64,000 bases of DNA from an uncultured Blautia sp. (GTDB lineage Bacteria; Bacillota; Clostridia; Lachnospirales; Lachnospiraceae), in assembly GCA_937893675.1 (NCBI GenBank), contig CALBGI010000011.1, forward strand, positions 1-64,000. Direction: 5' to 3'. Shown here one piece after another: positions 15,959-23,713 of this stretch. Position 1 is the stretch's first letter. Every line of letters begins with the position of its first letter. The translations under genes and the position numbers were made by a program. Under the pieces are notes generated by a model. It saw only the letters and a list, made by a program, of their open reading frames with translations, was not told the origin of the DNA and ran no database searches.

Positions 15959-16969
15959 ATGAACATTCGTGAAAGCATGGAAGCAAGAGAAAAGCAGCTC
16001 CTGAGTCCCTATGCAGCCTTAAGTGTGAATTCCAGAGGGCGGGATGTGGAGGAGGAAGAGTGTGATGTGCGGACCGTGTATCAGAGGGATCGGGATCGTA
16101 TTTTACATTGTAAGGCATTTCGGAGACTGAAAGACAAGACCCAGGTATTTTTAGCGCCCCAGGGGGCGCACTACCGCAATCGTCTTACCCATACCCTGGA
16201 GGTCTCCCAGATTGCCAGGACCATTGCCAAGGCGCTGCGCCTGAACGAAGATCTGGTGGAGGCGATCGCCCTTGGACACGATCTGGGGCATACACCGTTT
16301 GGACATGCGGGAGAACGCGCGCTCGATCAGGTGCATCCCGATGGCTTTGCCCACTACAGGCAGAGCGTGCGTGTGGTGGAAGTCCTGGAAAAGGACGGAC
16401 GGGGGTTGAATCTCACCTGGGAGGTACGGGACGGGATCAAAAATCACAGAACCAGCGGTTCTCCGTCCACCCTGGAAGGACAGGTAGTGCGTTTCTCGGA
16501 TAAAATAGCCTATATTCACCATGATATGGATGATGCGCAGCGGGCGGAGATCATCACAGAGGACGACATTCCGATCACGCTCCGCATTCTTCTTGGATAT
16601 ACCACCAGAGAACGTTTGAATACCTTTGTGCACGATATTATCGAAAACAGCATGGACAGCGATGTGATACGCATGTCTCCCCGCATTGAGGAGGCGCTCA
16701 TGGATCTGAGGAGTATCATGTTCCGAAGCGTGTATACGAATCCCGTTGCCAAGATAGAGGAGAGTAAGGCGATGAAGATGCTGACGGAGCTGTATGAGTA
16801 TTACATAGAGAATCCGGGAGAGATGTCCAGAGAGTACAGAGAGCTGATAGAGTACCAGCATCAGCCCAAAGCGCAGGTTGTCTGCGATTATCTTTCCGGA
16901 ATGACGGACCAGTATTCCATGGAAAAATTCCGTGAGATTTTTATTCCGAAATCCTGGTCTGTATATTGA
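15959..16969 (+). CDS. dgt: dGTP triphosphohydrolase-like HD protein
   Basis: A 336-residue HD-superfamily phosphohydrolase that splits deoxynucleoside triphosphates into nucleoside and triphosphate. The metal-binding pieces are RNRLTHTLEVSQIART, the HD motif in ALGHDLGHTPFGHAGE and a later VRFSDKIAYIHHDMDDA. The N-terminus has YQRDRDRILHCKAFRRLKDKTQVF, typical of the Dgt family. The start at 15959 is preferred over GTG 15944 because GGAGG lies 8 bases before it. It sits 18 bases upstream of dnaG, a conserved arrangement linking dNTP control to replication genes. Confidence 0.93.
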   Translation: MNIRESMEAREKQLLSPYAALSVNSRGRDVEEEECDVRTVYQRDRDRILHCKAFRRLKDKTQVFLAPQGAHYRNRLTHTLEVSQIARTIAKALRLNEDLVEAIALGHDLGHTPFGHAGERALDQVHPDGFAHYRQSVRVVEVLEKDGRGLNLTWEVRDGIKNHRTSGSPSTLEGQVVRFSDKIAYIHHDMDDAQRAEIITEDDIPITLRILLGYTTRERLNTFVHDIIENSMDSDVIRMSPRIEEALMDLRSIMFRSVYTNPVAKIEESKAMKMLTELYEYYIENPGEMSREYRELIEYQHQPKAQVVCDYLSGMTDQYSMEKFREIFIPKSWSVY

Positions 16970-16987
16970 TTTTTCAGGAGGACAAAT

Positions 16988-18781
16988 ATGCGATATACGG
17001 ACGATATCATTGAAGAAGTGCGTATGAAAAATGATATTGTAGATGTGGTATCCCAATATGTGAAGCTTACCAGAAAAGGAAGCTCCTATTTTGGTCTGTG
17101 TCCTTTTCATAACGAAAAGACACCGTCCTTTTCGGTGACGCCGTCAAAACAGATGTATTACTGCTTCGGCTGCGGCGCAGGAGGAAATGTATTCAACTTC
17201 ATCATGGAGTATGAGAATTACTCCTTTGGGGAAGCGCTTTCTCATCTGGCGCAGCGGGCCGGGGTGGAGCTCCCGAAGATGGAGTATTCCAAGGAAGCCC
17301 GGGCCAGAGCAGACAAAAAGGCAGTTTTGCTGGAAATCAACAAGCTGGCTGCCCAGTATTTTTATTATCAGCTGCGGAGAGAAAACGGAAAAGCAGCCTA
17401 CGCCTATCTCACAGGCAGAGGCTTGAGCGAGGAGACGATCCGCAAATTCGGCCTGGGGTATTCGGACAAGTACAGTGACGATCTGTACAAGTATTTAAAG
17501 AGCAAGAATTACAGCGACGAGCTGCTGAGGGAATCCGGGCTTTTCAATGCGGATGAGCGCAGGGGCATGTACGACAAATTCTGGAACCGGGTGATTTTTC
17601 CCATTATGGATATAAACAGCCGTGTCATCGGTTTTGGCGGACGTGTCATGGGGGACGGAAAACCCAAATATCTCAACTCCCCGGAGACGACCCTGTTTGA
17701 CAAAAGCCGGAATCTTTACGGACTGAACATCGCGCGGACAACCCGGAGAAACTATCTGATCCTCTGCGAGGGCTATATGGACGTCATCTCCATGCATCAG
17801 GCTGGTTTTACCAACGCGGTGGCATCTCTGGGGACTGCGCTGACATCCGGGCACGCGAGTCTTCTGAAGCGCTATACAGAGGAGGTGCTTCTTCTTTACG
17901 ACAGCGATGAAGCCGGGGTGCGGGCAGCTCTTCGGGGGATTCCCATTCTTCGGGAAGCGGGAGTCAATTCCAGGGTGGTGAGCCTTGCGCCTTATAAGGA
18001 TCCCGATGAATTTCTGAAAAATATGGGGCCGGAAGCTTTTGAAGAGCGTCTTTCCCAGGCAATGGACAGTTTTATGTTCCGGGTAAGCGTCTCGGAAAAA
18101 AACTTTGCCATGACAGAGCCGCAGGGACAGAATCAGTTTTTTGAAAACTGCGCGCAGATGCTTCTGGAGCTGTCGGACGAGCTGGAGCGAAATCTTTATA
18201 TAGAGGCCATAGTAAAGCAATACAGAAGCTATGGCATCAGCCATGAGGATCTGCGAAAAAGGGTAAATGCCCTGGCCATCCGGGGAACCCCGGCGGAACA
18301 GCGTTTCCGGCCAAAGGCCGCAGCCCAGGAAAAAAAGCCGAAGGAATCCGCAGCGGAAAAATCCCAGAAGCTGATGCTGACCTGGCTGGTCACCTATCCG
18401 AAAATTTTCGAGGAGGTGACGCGCTACATAGGGCCGGAGGACTTTGTGACACCCCTGTACCGCCAGGTGGCGGATATGCTTTTTGCGCAGTATCAGGAGG
18501 GGGAGGTAAACCCGGCGAGACTTCTGAACACATTTACAGACAGTGAGGAGCAGCGGGAGGTGGCGTCGCTGTTCAATGCCACCATTCATCTGGAGACCGC
18601 GGAGGAACAGAACCGTGCGTTTGCGGACACCCTGCTCCGTATCAAAGAAGAAAGTCTGGAATATAAAAACCGTACCTGGGATCCTTCGGACATGGCGGCA
18701 CTGCAGCAGATCATCCAGGCAAAAAAAGATTTGGAAGACCTTGGAAGAAAACGGCATCAACTGCATATTTCCTTTGAATAA
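16988..18781 (+). CDS. dnaG: DNA primase
   Basis: A 597-residue enzyme that makes RNA primers at the replication fork. The zinc-binding domain (about 37-65) shows CPFHNEKTPSF and YYCFGCGAGG. The catalytic core (about 120-340) contains the TOPRIM motif LCEGYMDVISMHQ and the acidic YDSDEAG. A Pro/Lys-rich linker near 430-455 leads to the C-terminal DnaB-interacting helical domain. TCAGGAGG precedes the ATG. It stands in the macromolecular-synthesis-like order dgt-dnaG-rpoD. Confidence 0.97.
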   Translation: MRYTDDIIEEVRMKNDIVDVVSQYVKLTRKGSSYFGLCPFHNEKTPSFSVTPSKQMYYCFGCGAGGNVFNFIMEYENYSFGEALSHLAQRAGVELPKMEYSKEARARADKKAVLLEINKLAAQYFYYQLRRENGKAAYAYLTGRGLSEETIRKFGLGYSDKYSDDLYKYLKSKNYSDELLRESGLFNADERRGMYDKFWNRVIFPIMDINSRVIGFGGRVMGDGKPKYLNSPETTLFDKSRNLYGLNIARTTRRNYLILCEGYMDVISMHQAGFTNAVASLGTALTSGHASLLKRYTEEVLLLYDSDEAGVRAALRGIPILREAGVNSRVVSLAPYKDPDEFLKNMGPEAFEERLSQAMDSFMFRVSVSEKNFAMTEPQGQNQFFENCAQMLLELSDELERNLYIEAIVKQYRSYGISHEDLRKRVNALAIRGTPAEQRFRPKAAAQEKKPKESAAEKSQKLMLTWLVTYPKIFEEVTRYIGPEDFVTPLYRQVADMLFAQYQEGEVNPARLLNTFTDSEEQREVASLFNATIHLETAEEQNRAFADTLLRIKEESLEYKNRTWDPSDMAALQQIIQAKKDLEDLGRKRHQLHISFE

Positions 18782-18820
18782 GGACAAAATATAAACACAA
18801 TATGGAGGTATAAAACACCT

Positions 18821-19948
18821 ATGGAAATGAATATGGGTAAATTCAGTGAGAAACTGGTGGAGCTTCTGGAGCTTGCAAAAAAGAAAAAGAATGTACTGGA
18901 ATACCAGGAGATCAACAACTTTTTCAAAGACCAGCCTCTGGAACTGGAGCAGATGGAGAAAATTTTCGATTTTCTTGAAGCCAGCGGCGTGGATGTGCTT
19001 CGCATCACAGACAATATGGCAGATGCCCTGATTTTGGATGACGATGCAGACATGGTGGATCTGGACGACGAGGAAGAGGTAGAGCTTGACAAGATCGATC
19101 TTTCCGTTCCGGAGGGAGTGAGCATCGAGGATCCGGTCCGCATGTACCTGAAGGAGATCGGCAAGGTCAGCCTTCTCACCGCAGAGGAAGAAATTGAGCT
19201 TGCAAAGCGCATGGAGGAGGGCAATGAAGAAGCGAAAAAACGTCTGGCAGAGGCAAACCTCCGTCTGGTGGTAAGCATTGCGAAACGATATGTCGGACGC
19301 GGCATGCTGTTCCTGGATCTGATCCAGGAGGGCAATCTGGGACTGATCAAGGCGGTGGAGAAGTTTGATTACCGCAAGGGCTACAAGTTCAGCACCTATG
19401 CCACCTGGTGGATCCGTCAGGCCATCACCAGAGCCATTGCCGATCAGGCAAGAACGATCCGTATTCCTGTTCATATGGTGGAAACGATCAACAAGCTGAT
19501 CCGCGTTTCCAGACAGCTTTTGCAGGAGCTTGGACGGGAACCAACGCCGGAGGAGATCGCAGAAGAGATGGACATGTCTGTGGACCGTGTGCGGGAAATT
19601 CTTAAAATCTCTCAGGAGCCCGTTTCTCTGGAAACCCCCATCGGCGAAGAGGAAGACAGCCATCTGGGCGATTTCATCCAGGACGACAACGTGCCTGTTC
19701 CGGCAGATGCGGCAGCCTTTACGCTTCTCAAAGAGCAGCTTGTCGAGGTGCTGAGCACGCTTACGGACAGAGAACAGAAGGTGCTTCGTCTGCGGTTTGG
19801 GCTGGATGACGGACGTGCCAGAACCCTGGAGGAAGTAGGAAAAGAATTTAATGTGACCAGAGAACGTATCCGTCAGATCGAGGCCAAGGCTTTGCGCAAG
19901 CTCCGTCATCCGAGCCGCAGCCGCAAGCTGAAGGATTATCTGGATTAA
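18821..19948 (+). CDS. rpoD: RNA polymerase primary sigma factor (sigma-A)
   Basis: A 375-residue sigma-70 group 1 factor that directs RNA polymerase to housekeeping promoters. Region 1.1 is an acidic N-terminal ~85 residues; region 1.2 is DPVRMYLKEIGKVSLLT; region 2 has NLRLVVSIAKRYVGRGMLFLD and KFSTYATWWIRQAI (-10 recognition); region 3 follows; region 4.2 ends the protein with VTRERIRQIEAKALRKLRHP (-35 recognition). GGAGG lies 12 bases before the ATG, a little far. The perfect -35/-10 promoters seen elsewhere in the window fit this factor. Confidence 0.97.
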   Translation: MEMNMGKFSEKLVELLELAKKKKNVLEYQEINNFFKDQPLELEQMEKIFDFLEASGVDVLRITDNMADALILDDDADMVDLDDEEEVELDKIDLSVPEGVSIEDPVRMYLKEIGKVSLLTAEEEIELAKRMEEGNEEAKKRLAEANLRLVVSIAKRYVGRGMLFLDLIQEGNLGLIKAVEKFDYRKGYKFSTYATWWIRQAITRAIADQARTIRIPVHMVETINKLIRVSRQLLQELGREPTPEEIAEEMDMSVDRVREILKISQEPVSLETPIGEEEDSHLGDFIQDDNVPVPADAAAFTLLKEQLVEVLSTLTDREQKVLRLRFGLDDGRARTLEEVGKEFNVTRERIRQIEAKALRKLRHPSRSRKLKDYLD

Positions 19949-19957
19949 GGAGAGGAC

Positions 19958-20668
19958 ATGCAGTTATCGTTGCGGCTTTCGGCCATAGCCGATATGGTGA
20001 CAAGAGGAAACCGGCTGGTAGATGTGGGATGTGATCATGGATATCTGCCGGTATACCTGGTACAGACAGGAAGGATCCCGGGAGCTGTCGCCATGGATAT
20101 AGGGAAGGGACCTCTTTCCAGGGCCAGAGAGCATATCGAAGCCTATGGTCTTTCCGCATACATAGAATGCCGTCTGTCAGACGGGCTTGCGGCGCTTAGG
20201 GCCGGAGAAGGGGATACCCTGGTGATCGCAGGTATGGGCGGGCCCCTTATGGAGCAGATCCTCACAAGAGGCCGAAAAGTGCGGGATTCCTTTTCAGAGC
20301 TGATTCTGCAGCCGCAGTCGGACATTCCTCATTTCCGCCGTTATCTTGCAGAAGAGGGGTATTCCATTGCAGAGGAAAATATCGTGCTGGACGGCGGCAA
20401 GTTTTATCCGATGATGAAAGCAGTGAAGACAGAAATGCCGGAGACAACAGTAACACTCACGGAGGAAGAGGCTCTTTTTGGGAAATTCCTGCTGAAACAG
20501 CGCCATCCGGTTTTGAAACAGTATCTTGAACGGGAGAAGCGTATCCGGGAGCAGATCCTTGCCTCTCTCGGGGAAGCAAAGGGGGATCCGGCTTCACGGC
20601 GGATCCTGGAAGTAAGGGAGGAAAGGCAGCAGATTCTGGCTGCTCTGACATATTATGAAAGCATATGA
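19958..20668 (+). CDS. trmK: tRNA (adenine(22)-N1)-methyltransferase TrmK
   Basis: A 236-residue SAM-dependent methyltransferase that modifies A22 of tRNAs. The SAM motif I is RLVDVGCDHGYLPVYLV near residue 19; IAGMGGPLMEQIL near residue 85 and the LILQPQSD segment are typical of the TrmK/YqfN family, and the C-terminal part is a coiled-coil. It starts nine bases after rpoD and overlaps the next gene by 14 bp, as is common in Firmicutes. Confidence 0.93.
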   Translation: MQLSLRLSAIADMVTRGNRLVDVGCDHGYLPVYLVQTGRIPGAVAMDIGKGPLSRAREHIEAYGLSAYIECRLSDGLAALRAGEGDTLVIAGMGGPLMEQILTRGRKVRDSFSELILQPQSDIPHFRRYLAEEGYSIAEENIVLDGGKFYPMMKAVKTEMPETTVTLTEEEALFGKFLLKQRHPVLKQYLEREKRIREQILASLGEAKGDPASRRILEVREERQQILAALTYYESI

Positions 20669-21437
20669 ACTGATACGATGGCTGGAAGAGAAGCACCCGC
20701 CAAAGGCGGCTGAGGAATGGGACAATGTAGGACTTCTGGCCGGAAATGATGAAAAAGAGGTTGCGCATGTGTTTCTGGCGCTGGATCTGACAGAGGAGGT
20801 TCTGGAGCAGGCGATAAAAGCGGGGGCGGATATGATCCTTACCCACCATCCCATGATCTTTTCCGGCGTAAAAAAGATCAATAACCATACAAGTCTGGGG
20901 CGCCGGCTTCTGACGCTGATCGAAAACCAGATTCCATACTATGCCATGCACACCAATTACGATATTTTTGGAATGGCAGACTGCAGCGCTTCCCGTCTCG
21001 GGCTGACAGACACGAAAGTTTTGTCTGTCACAGAGGAAGAGGGAGGACGTGCCGCGGGCTTCGGGCGCGTGGGAAAACTTCCCTGCCCCATGACACTGGC
21101 GCAATGTGCCCGCCATGTAAAAGAGAGCAACGGCTTAAGCGATGTGCGGCTTTACGGAAATCCGCTGGCGCAGGTGGAAATTGCCGCTGTCTGCACCGGT
21201 TCCGGCAAAAGCATGATAGAGGATGCCATAAAAGCGGGAGCGCAGGTTTATATTACCGGGGATATAGACTATCATACGGCCATTGAGACTGCTATGGAAG
21301 GACTGGCTCTTATTGACGCCGGCCATTACGGCACAGAGTATATTTTTGCGGAAGATATGAGAAAGGAGCTTGCGGCGGCATTTCCGGAGCTGACCATATC
21401 CTGTGCCGCGGTAAAAAATCCGTATATTGTCTTCTGA
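20655..21437 (+). CDS. Nif3-like dinuclear metal centre hexameric protein
   Basis: A 260-residue member of the NIF3/YqfO family, sometimes labelled GTP cyclohydrolase I type 2. Metal-binding positions are seen in the N-terminal EEWDNVGLLAGN, in ILTHHPMIFSG (paired His), in YAMHTNYD, and in DAGHYGTEY near the C-terminus. The short form lacks the inserted PII-like domain of B. subtilis YqfO. The gene overlaps trmK by 14 bp. The biochemical function of this family is still unsettled. Confidence 0.92.
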   Translation: MKAYELIRWLEEKHPPKAAEEWDNVGLLAGNDEKEVAHVFLALDLTEEVLEQAIKAGADMILTHHPMIFSGVKKINNHTSLGRRLLTLIENQIPYYAMHTNYDIFGMADCSASRLGLTDTKVLSVTEEEGGRAAGFGRVGKLPCPMTLAQCARHVKESNGLSDVRLYGNPLAQVEIAAVCTGSGKSMIEDAIKAGAQVYITGDIDYHTAIETAMEGLALIDAGHYGTEYIFAEDMRKELAAAFPELTISCAAVKNPYIVF

Positions 21438-21507
21438 GGAGAACTATACTATATAGGACGAGTATGACATGCAAGGCTTTTGGACAGCAGAAAGGAAGGT
21501 GCTGCAT

Positions 21508-23175
21508 ATGGAGCAGAAAGAGATACAGGTTACCGTAGACGGTCAGGTGCGTACCTATCCCCAGGGAATTTCCTATGGAGAAATTGTGAAGGATTACGAA
21601 GGAAAAGCGGATGCGTCGATCATTCTTGTGCTGGCGGACGGGAGACTTCGGGAGCTTCACAAGCACGCGAACCGCGATTGCACGCTGTCTTTTATCACCA
21701 CCAAAGACAATATTGGTTACAGCGCATACAAGCGAAGCGCTGTGTTTGTGCTTCTGAAAGCGATTTATGACATTTATGGCAAAAACAATGCCGACAAGGT
21801 TGTGATCCATTATTCTCTTGGAAACAGCTACTATTTCACTCTGGTAGGCAGCACGGTGGTGAATGAGGAGTTTATAGAGCGGGTGCGCGCAGAAATGCGC
21901 CGTATTGTGGAGGCAGAAATCCCCATTACAAAACGCAGCATCAATACCGACGACGCCATTGCCCTGTTTCACAAGCATCACATGTATGACAAGGAAAAGC
22001 TGTTTTGCTACCGCAGAGTTTCCAAGGTGAATATTTACAGTATTGAAGGATTTGACGACTATTTCTATGGTTTTATGGCAAGTCACACGGGCTTTATCCG
22101 TGAGTTTGACTTAAAGCTTTATGACGAAGGGTTTGTCCTCATGCTGCCCGACAGAAAAGATCCGGGACGGGTATCTCCTTTTAAGCCCATGGACAAAATT
22201 TTTCAGGTGCAGAAGGAGTCCCAGGAGTGGGGAGACAAGATGGATGTGTCCACGGTGGGAGAGCTGAATGACAGGATTACCTCTGAGGGCATCCAGCGCA
22301 TTCTTCTGATTCAGGAGGCGCTTCATGAGGCGAAAATTTCCCGGATCGCCCAGAGGATCGTGGCCGCCGGTGACAAAAAATTTGTCATGATCGCAGGACC
22401 GTCTTCTTCGGGAAAGACCACCTTTTCACACCGTTTGTCCATACAGCTCACTGCCCATGGGATGCGGCCGCACCCCATTGCGGTGGACAACTATTTTGTG
22501 GACAGAGAGCACACGCCACTGGACGAGTACGGTGAAAAAAACTATGAGTGCCTGGAAGCCATTGATGTAAAGCAGTTTAACAAGGATATGCTGGCACTTC
22601 TGGCCGGAGAGCGGGTGGAGCTTCCGGTATTTAATTTTAAGACCGGAAAACGGGAGTACAAGGGAGATTTCCTGCAGCTTGGGGCAGATGACATTCTGGT
22701 GATCGAGGGGATTCACGGCCTTAATGACAAGCTGAGCTATGCGCTTCCCAAAGAAAGCAAGTTCAAAATCTACATCAGTGCGCTGACACAGCTCAACGTG
22801 GATGAGCACAATCGGATCCCCAGCACAGACGGCCGTCTGCTCAGGAGGATCGTGCGGGATGCGCGCACCAGAGGCACAAGCGCAAGAGAGACGATCGCCC
22901 GGTGGCCTTCTGTGCGAAGAGGTGAGGATGAGAATATTTTTGTCTTCCAGGAGGAAGCGGATGTCATGTTCAATTCTGCGCTGGTGTACGAGCTGGCCTG
23001 CCTGAAGGTTTATGCGGAGCCCTTGCTTTTCGGCATTCCGAAGGAGGCTCCGGAATATCTGGAGGCAAAGAGACTGCTGAAATTCCTGGATTATTTTGTG
23101 CCGGTGCCAAGCGAGCAGATTCCATATAATTCCATATTAAGGGAGTTTGTGGGTGGAAGCTGTTTTCATGTGTAG
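21508..23175 (+). CDS. Nucleoside (uridine) kinase with TGS and threonyl-tRNA-synthetase-like domains
   Basis: A 555-residue protein. Residues about 1-65 form a TGS domain, about 70-260 resemble the second additional (SAD/HxxxH) domain of threonyl- and alanyl-tRNA synthetases (HKHHMYDKEK), and about 285-500 are a P-loop kinase of the uridine kinase/phosphoribulokinase type with Walker A AGPSSSGKTTFSHRL. The kinase part probably phosphorylates uridine or cytidine; the role of the N-terminal region is unknown. This architecture is common in Clostridia and Thermotogae. The start at 21508 has AAAGGAAGG about nine bases upstream; an earlier ATG at 21469 lacks one. Confidence 0.87.
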   Translation: MEQKEIQVTVDGQVRTYPQGISYGEIVKDYEGKADASIILVLADGRLRELHKHANRDCTLSFITTKDNIGYSAYKRSAVFVLLKAIYDIYGKNNADKVVIHYSLGNSYYFTLVGSTVVNEEFIERVRAEMRRIVEAEIPITKRSINTDDAIALFHKHHMYDKEKLFCYRRVSKVNIYSIEGFDDYFYGFMASHTGFIREFDLKLYDEGFVLMLPDRKDPGRVSPFKPMDKIFQVQKESQEWGDKMDVSTVGELNDRITSEGIQRILLIQEALHEAKISRIAQRIVAAGDKKFVMIAGPSSSGKTTFSHRLSIQLTAHGMRPHPIAVDNYFVDREHTPLDEYGEKNYECLEAIDVKQFNKDMLALLAGERVELPVFNFKTGKREYKGDFLQLGADDILVIEGIHGLNDKLSYALPKESKFKIYISALTQLNVDEHNRIPSTDGRLLRRIVRDARTRGTSARETIARWPSVRRGEDENIFVFQEEADVMFNSALVYELACLKVYAEPLLFGIPKEAPEYLEAKRLLKFLDYFVPVPSEQIPYNSILREFVGGSCFHV

Positions 23176-23250
23176 CTTATGGCAGTCAAAGGTCTCTGTG
23201 TGCCGGCGGCACAGGTTCAGCAGTGACAGAAATTCATAGATGCGTTTGGA

Positions 23251-23280
23251 AAACGGCATAGCTGGCAGGCTATGCCGTTT
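23251..23280 (+). terminator. Strong hairpin after the nucleoside kinase
   Basis: A perfect 12-bp stem (AAACGGCATAGC / GCTATGCCGTTT) with a 6-base loop. The T tract is short (TTTC), so it may be a weak terminator or a structured 3' end. Beyond it, 23281-23340 contains nothing I recognise. Confidence 0.6.
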
Positions 23281-23344
23281 CTGCGCTTGGGAAGGGAATG
23301 AGAACCGATGTTTTGTATGAAAGATCATCCGTCACAAAAAGAAG

Positions 23345-23373
23345 TTGACAAAGGCACAAAGTTAGTGTAAACT
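23345..23373 (+). promoter_or_regulatory. Promoter of the feo operon
   Basis: TTGACA and TAAACT are spaced by 17 bases. The -10 lies inside the palindrome at 23360-23377, so a bound repressor would block RNA polymerase. Confidence 0.7.
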
Positions 23374-23377
23374 AACT
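23360..23377 (+). promoter_or_regulatory. DtxR-family-like iron operator 1
   Basis: AGTTAGT-GTAA-ACTAACT is a perfect 7-bp inverted repeat with a 4-base spacer. It resembles the TTAGG..CCTAA-type operators of DtxR/IdeR/MntR regulators and overlaps the feo -10 box. The regulator itself is not in the window. Confidence 0.68.
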
Positions 23378-23443
23378 AAAGTAAAAGAAAACGCTTGTTT
23401 TGAAAAATAACAAGAATACAGGAGAATGGAGTGGTCAGTGATT

Positions 23444-23656
23444 ATGAATTTGCTGGAGGCAAAAGAGGGACAGGAATATACGGTGAAGAGCATCAGGACA
23501 GAGGATGAGGAGCTGGATGCGTTTTTGTTTTCTCTGGGATGTTACAGCGGCGAGCCGATCACAGTGATTTCCAGGAAGAAGAGCGGCTGCGTGGTTTCCA
23601 TCAAAGACGGAAGATACAATATGGATATGGAATTAGCCAGAGCTATTTCGATATAG
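23444..23656 (+). CDS. feoA: Ferrous iron transport protein A (FeoA family)
   Basis: A 70-residue SH3-like FeoA-domain protein that assists FeoB-mediated Fe(II) import at the inner face of the membrane. The pattern LEAKEGQEYTVKSI, LFSLGCYSGEPITVISRK and ELARAISI follows the family. The start is uncertain: ATG 23444 gives the family-typical MNLLEA beginning but its GGAG is 12 bases away, whereas ATG 23426 adds six residues with GGAG almost touching. It is the first gene of the iron operon and is followed by a second operator palindrome before feoB. Confidence 0.86.
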   Translation: MNLLEAKEGQEYTVKSIRTEDEELDAFLFSLGCYSGEPITVISRKKSGCVVSIKDGRYNMDMELARAISI

Positions 23657-23672
23657 ATTTTTTTACCCAAAG

Positions 23673-23690
23673 AGTTAGTCAAAACTAATA
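23673..23690 (+). promoter_or_regulatory. DtxR-family-like iron operator 2, between feoA and feoB
   Basis: AGTTAGT-CAAA-ACTAATA repeats the left half-site of operator 1 exactly and keeps five of seven positions on the right, with the same 4-base spacer. It lies 23 bases before the feoB start. Confidence 0.58.
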
Positions 23691-23713
23691 ATCGATCGAA
23701 GGAGGAACAAACC

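Noticed and set aside
17495..19909. An 804-codon open frame antisense to dnaG and rpoD
   Set aside because: It lies opposite two certain genes, has no ribosome site, no recognisable domain and a His/Cys/Leu-rich composition typical of an antisense shadow.
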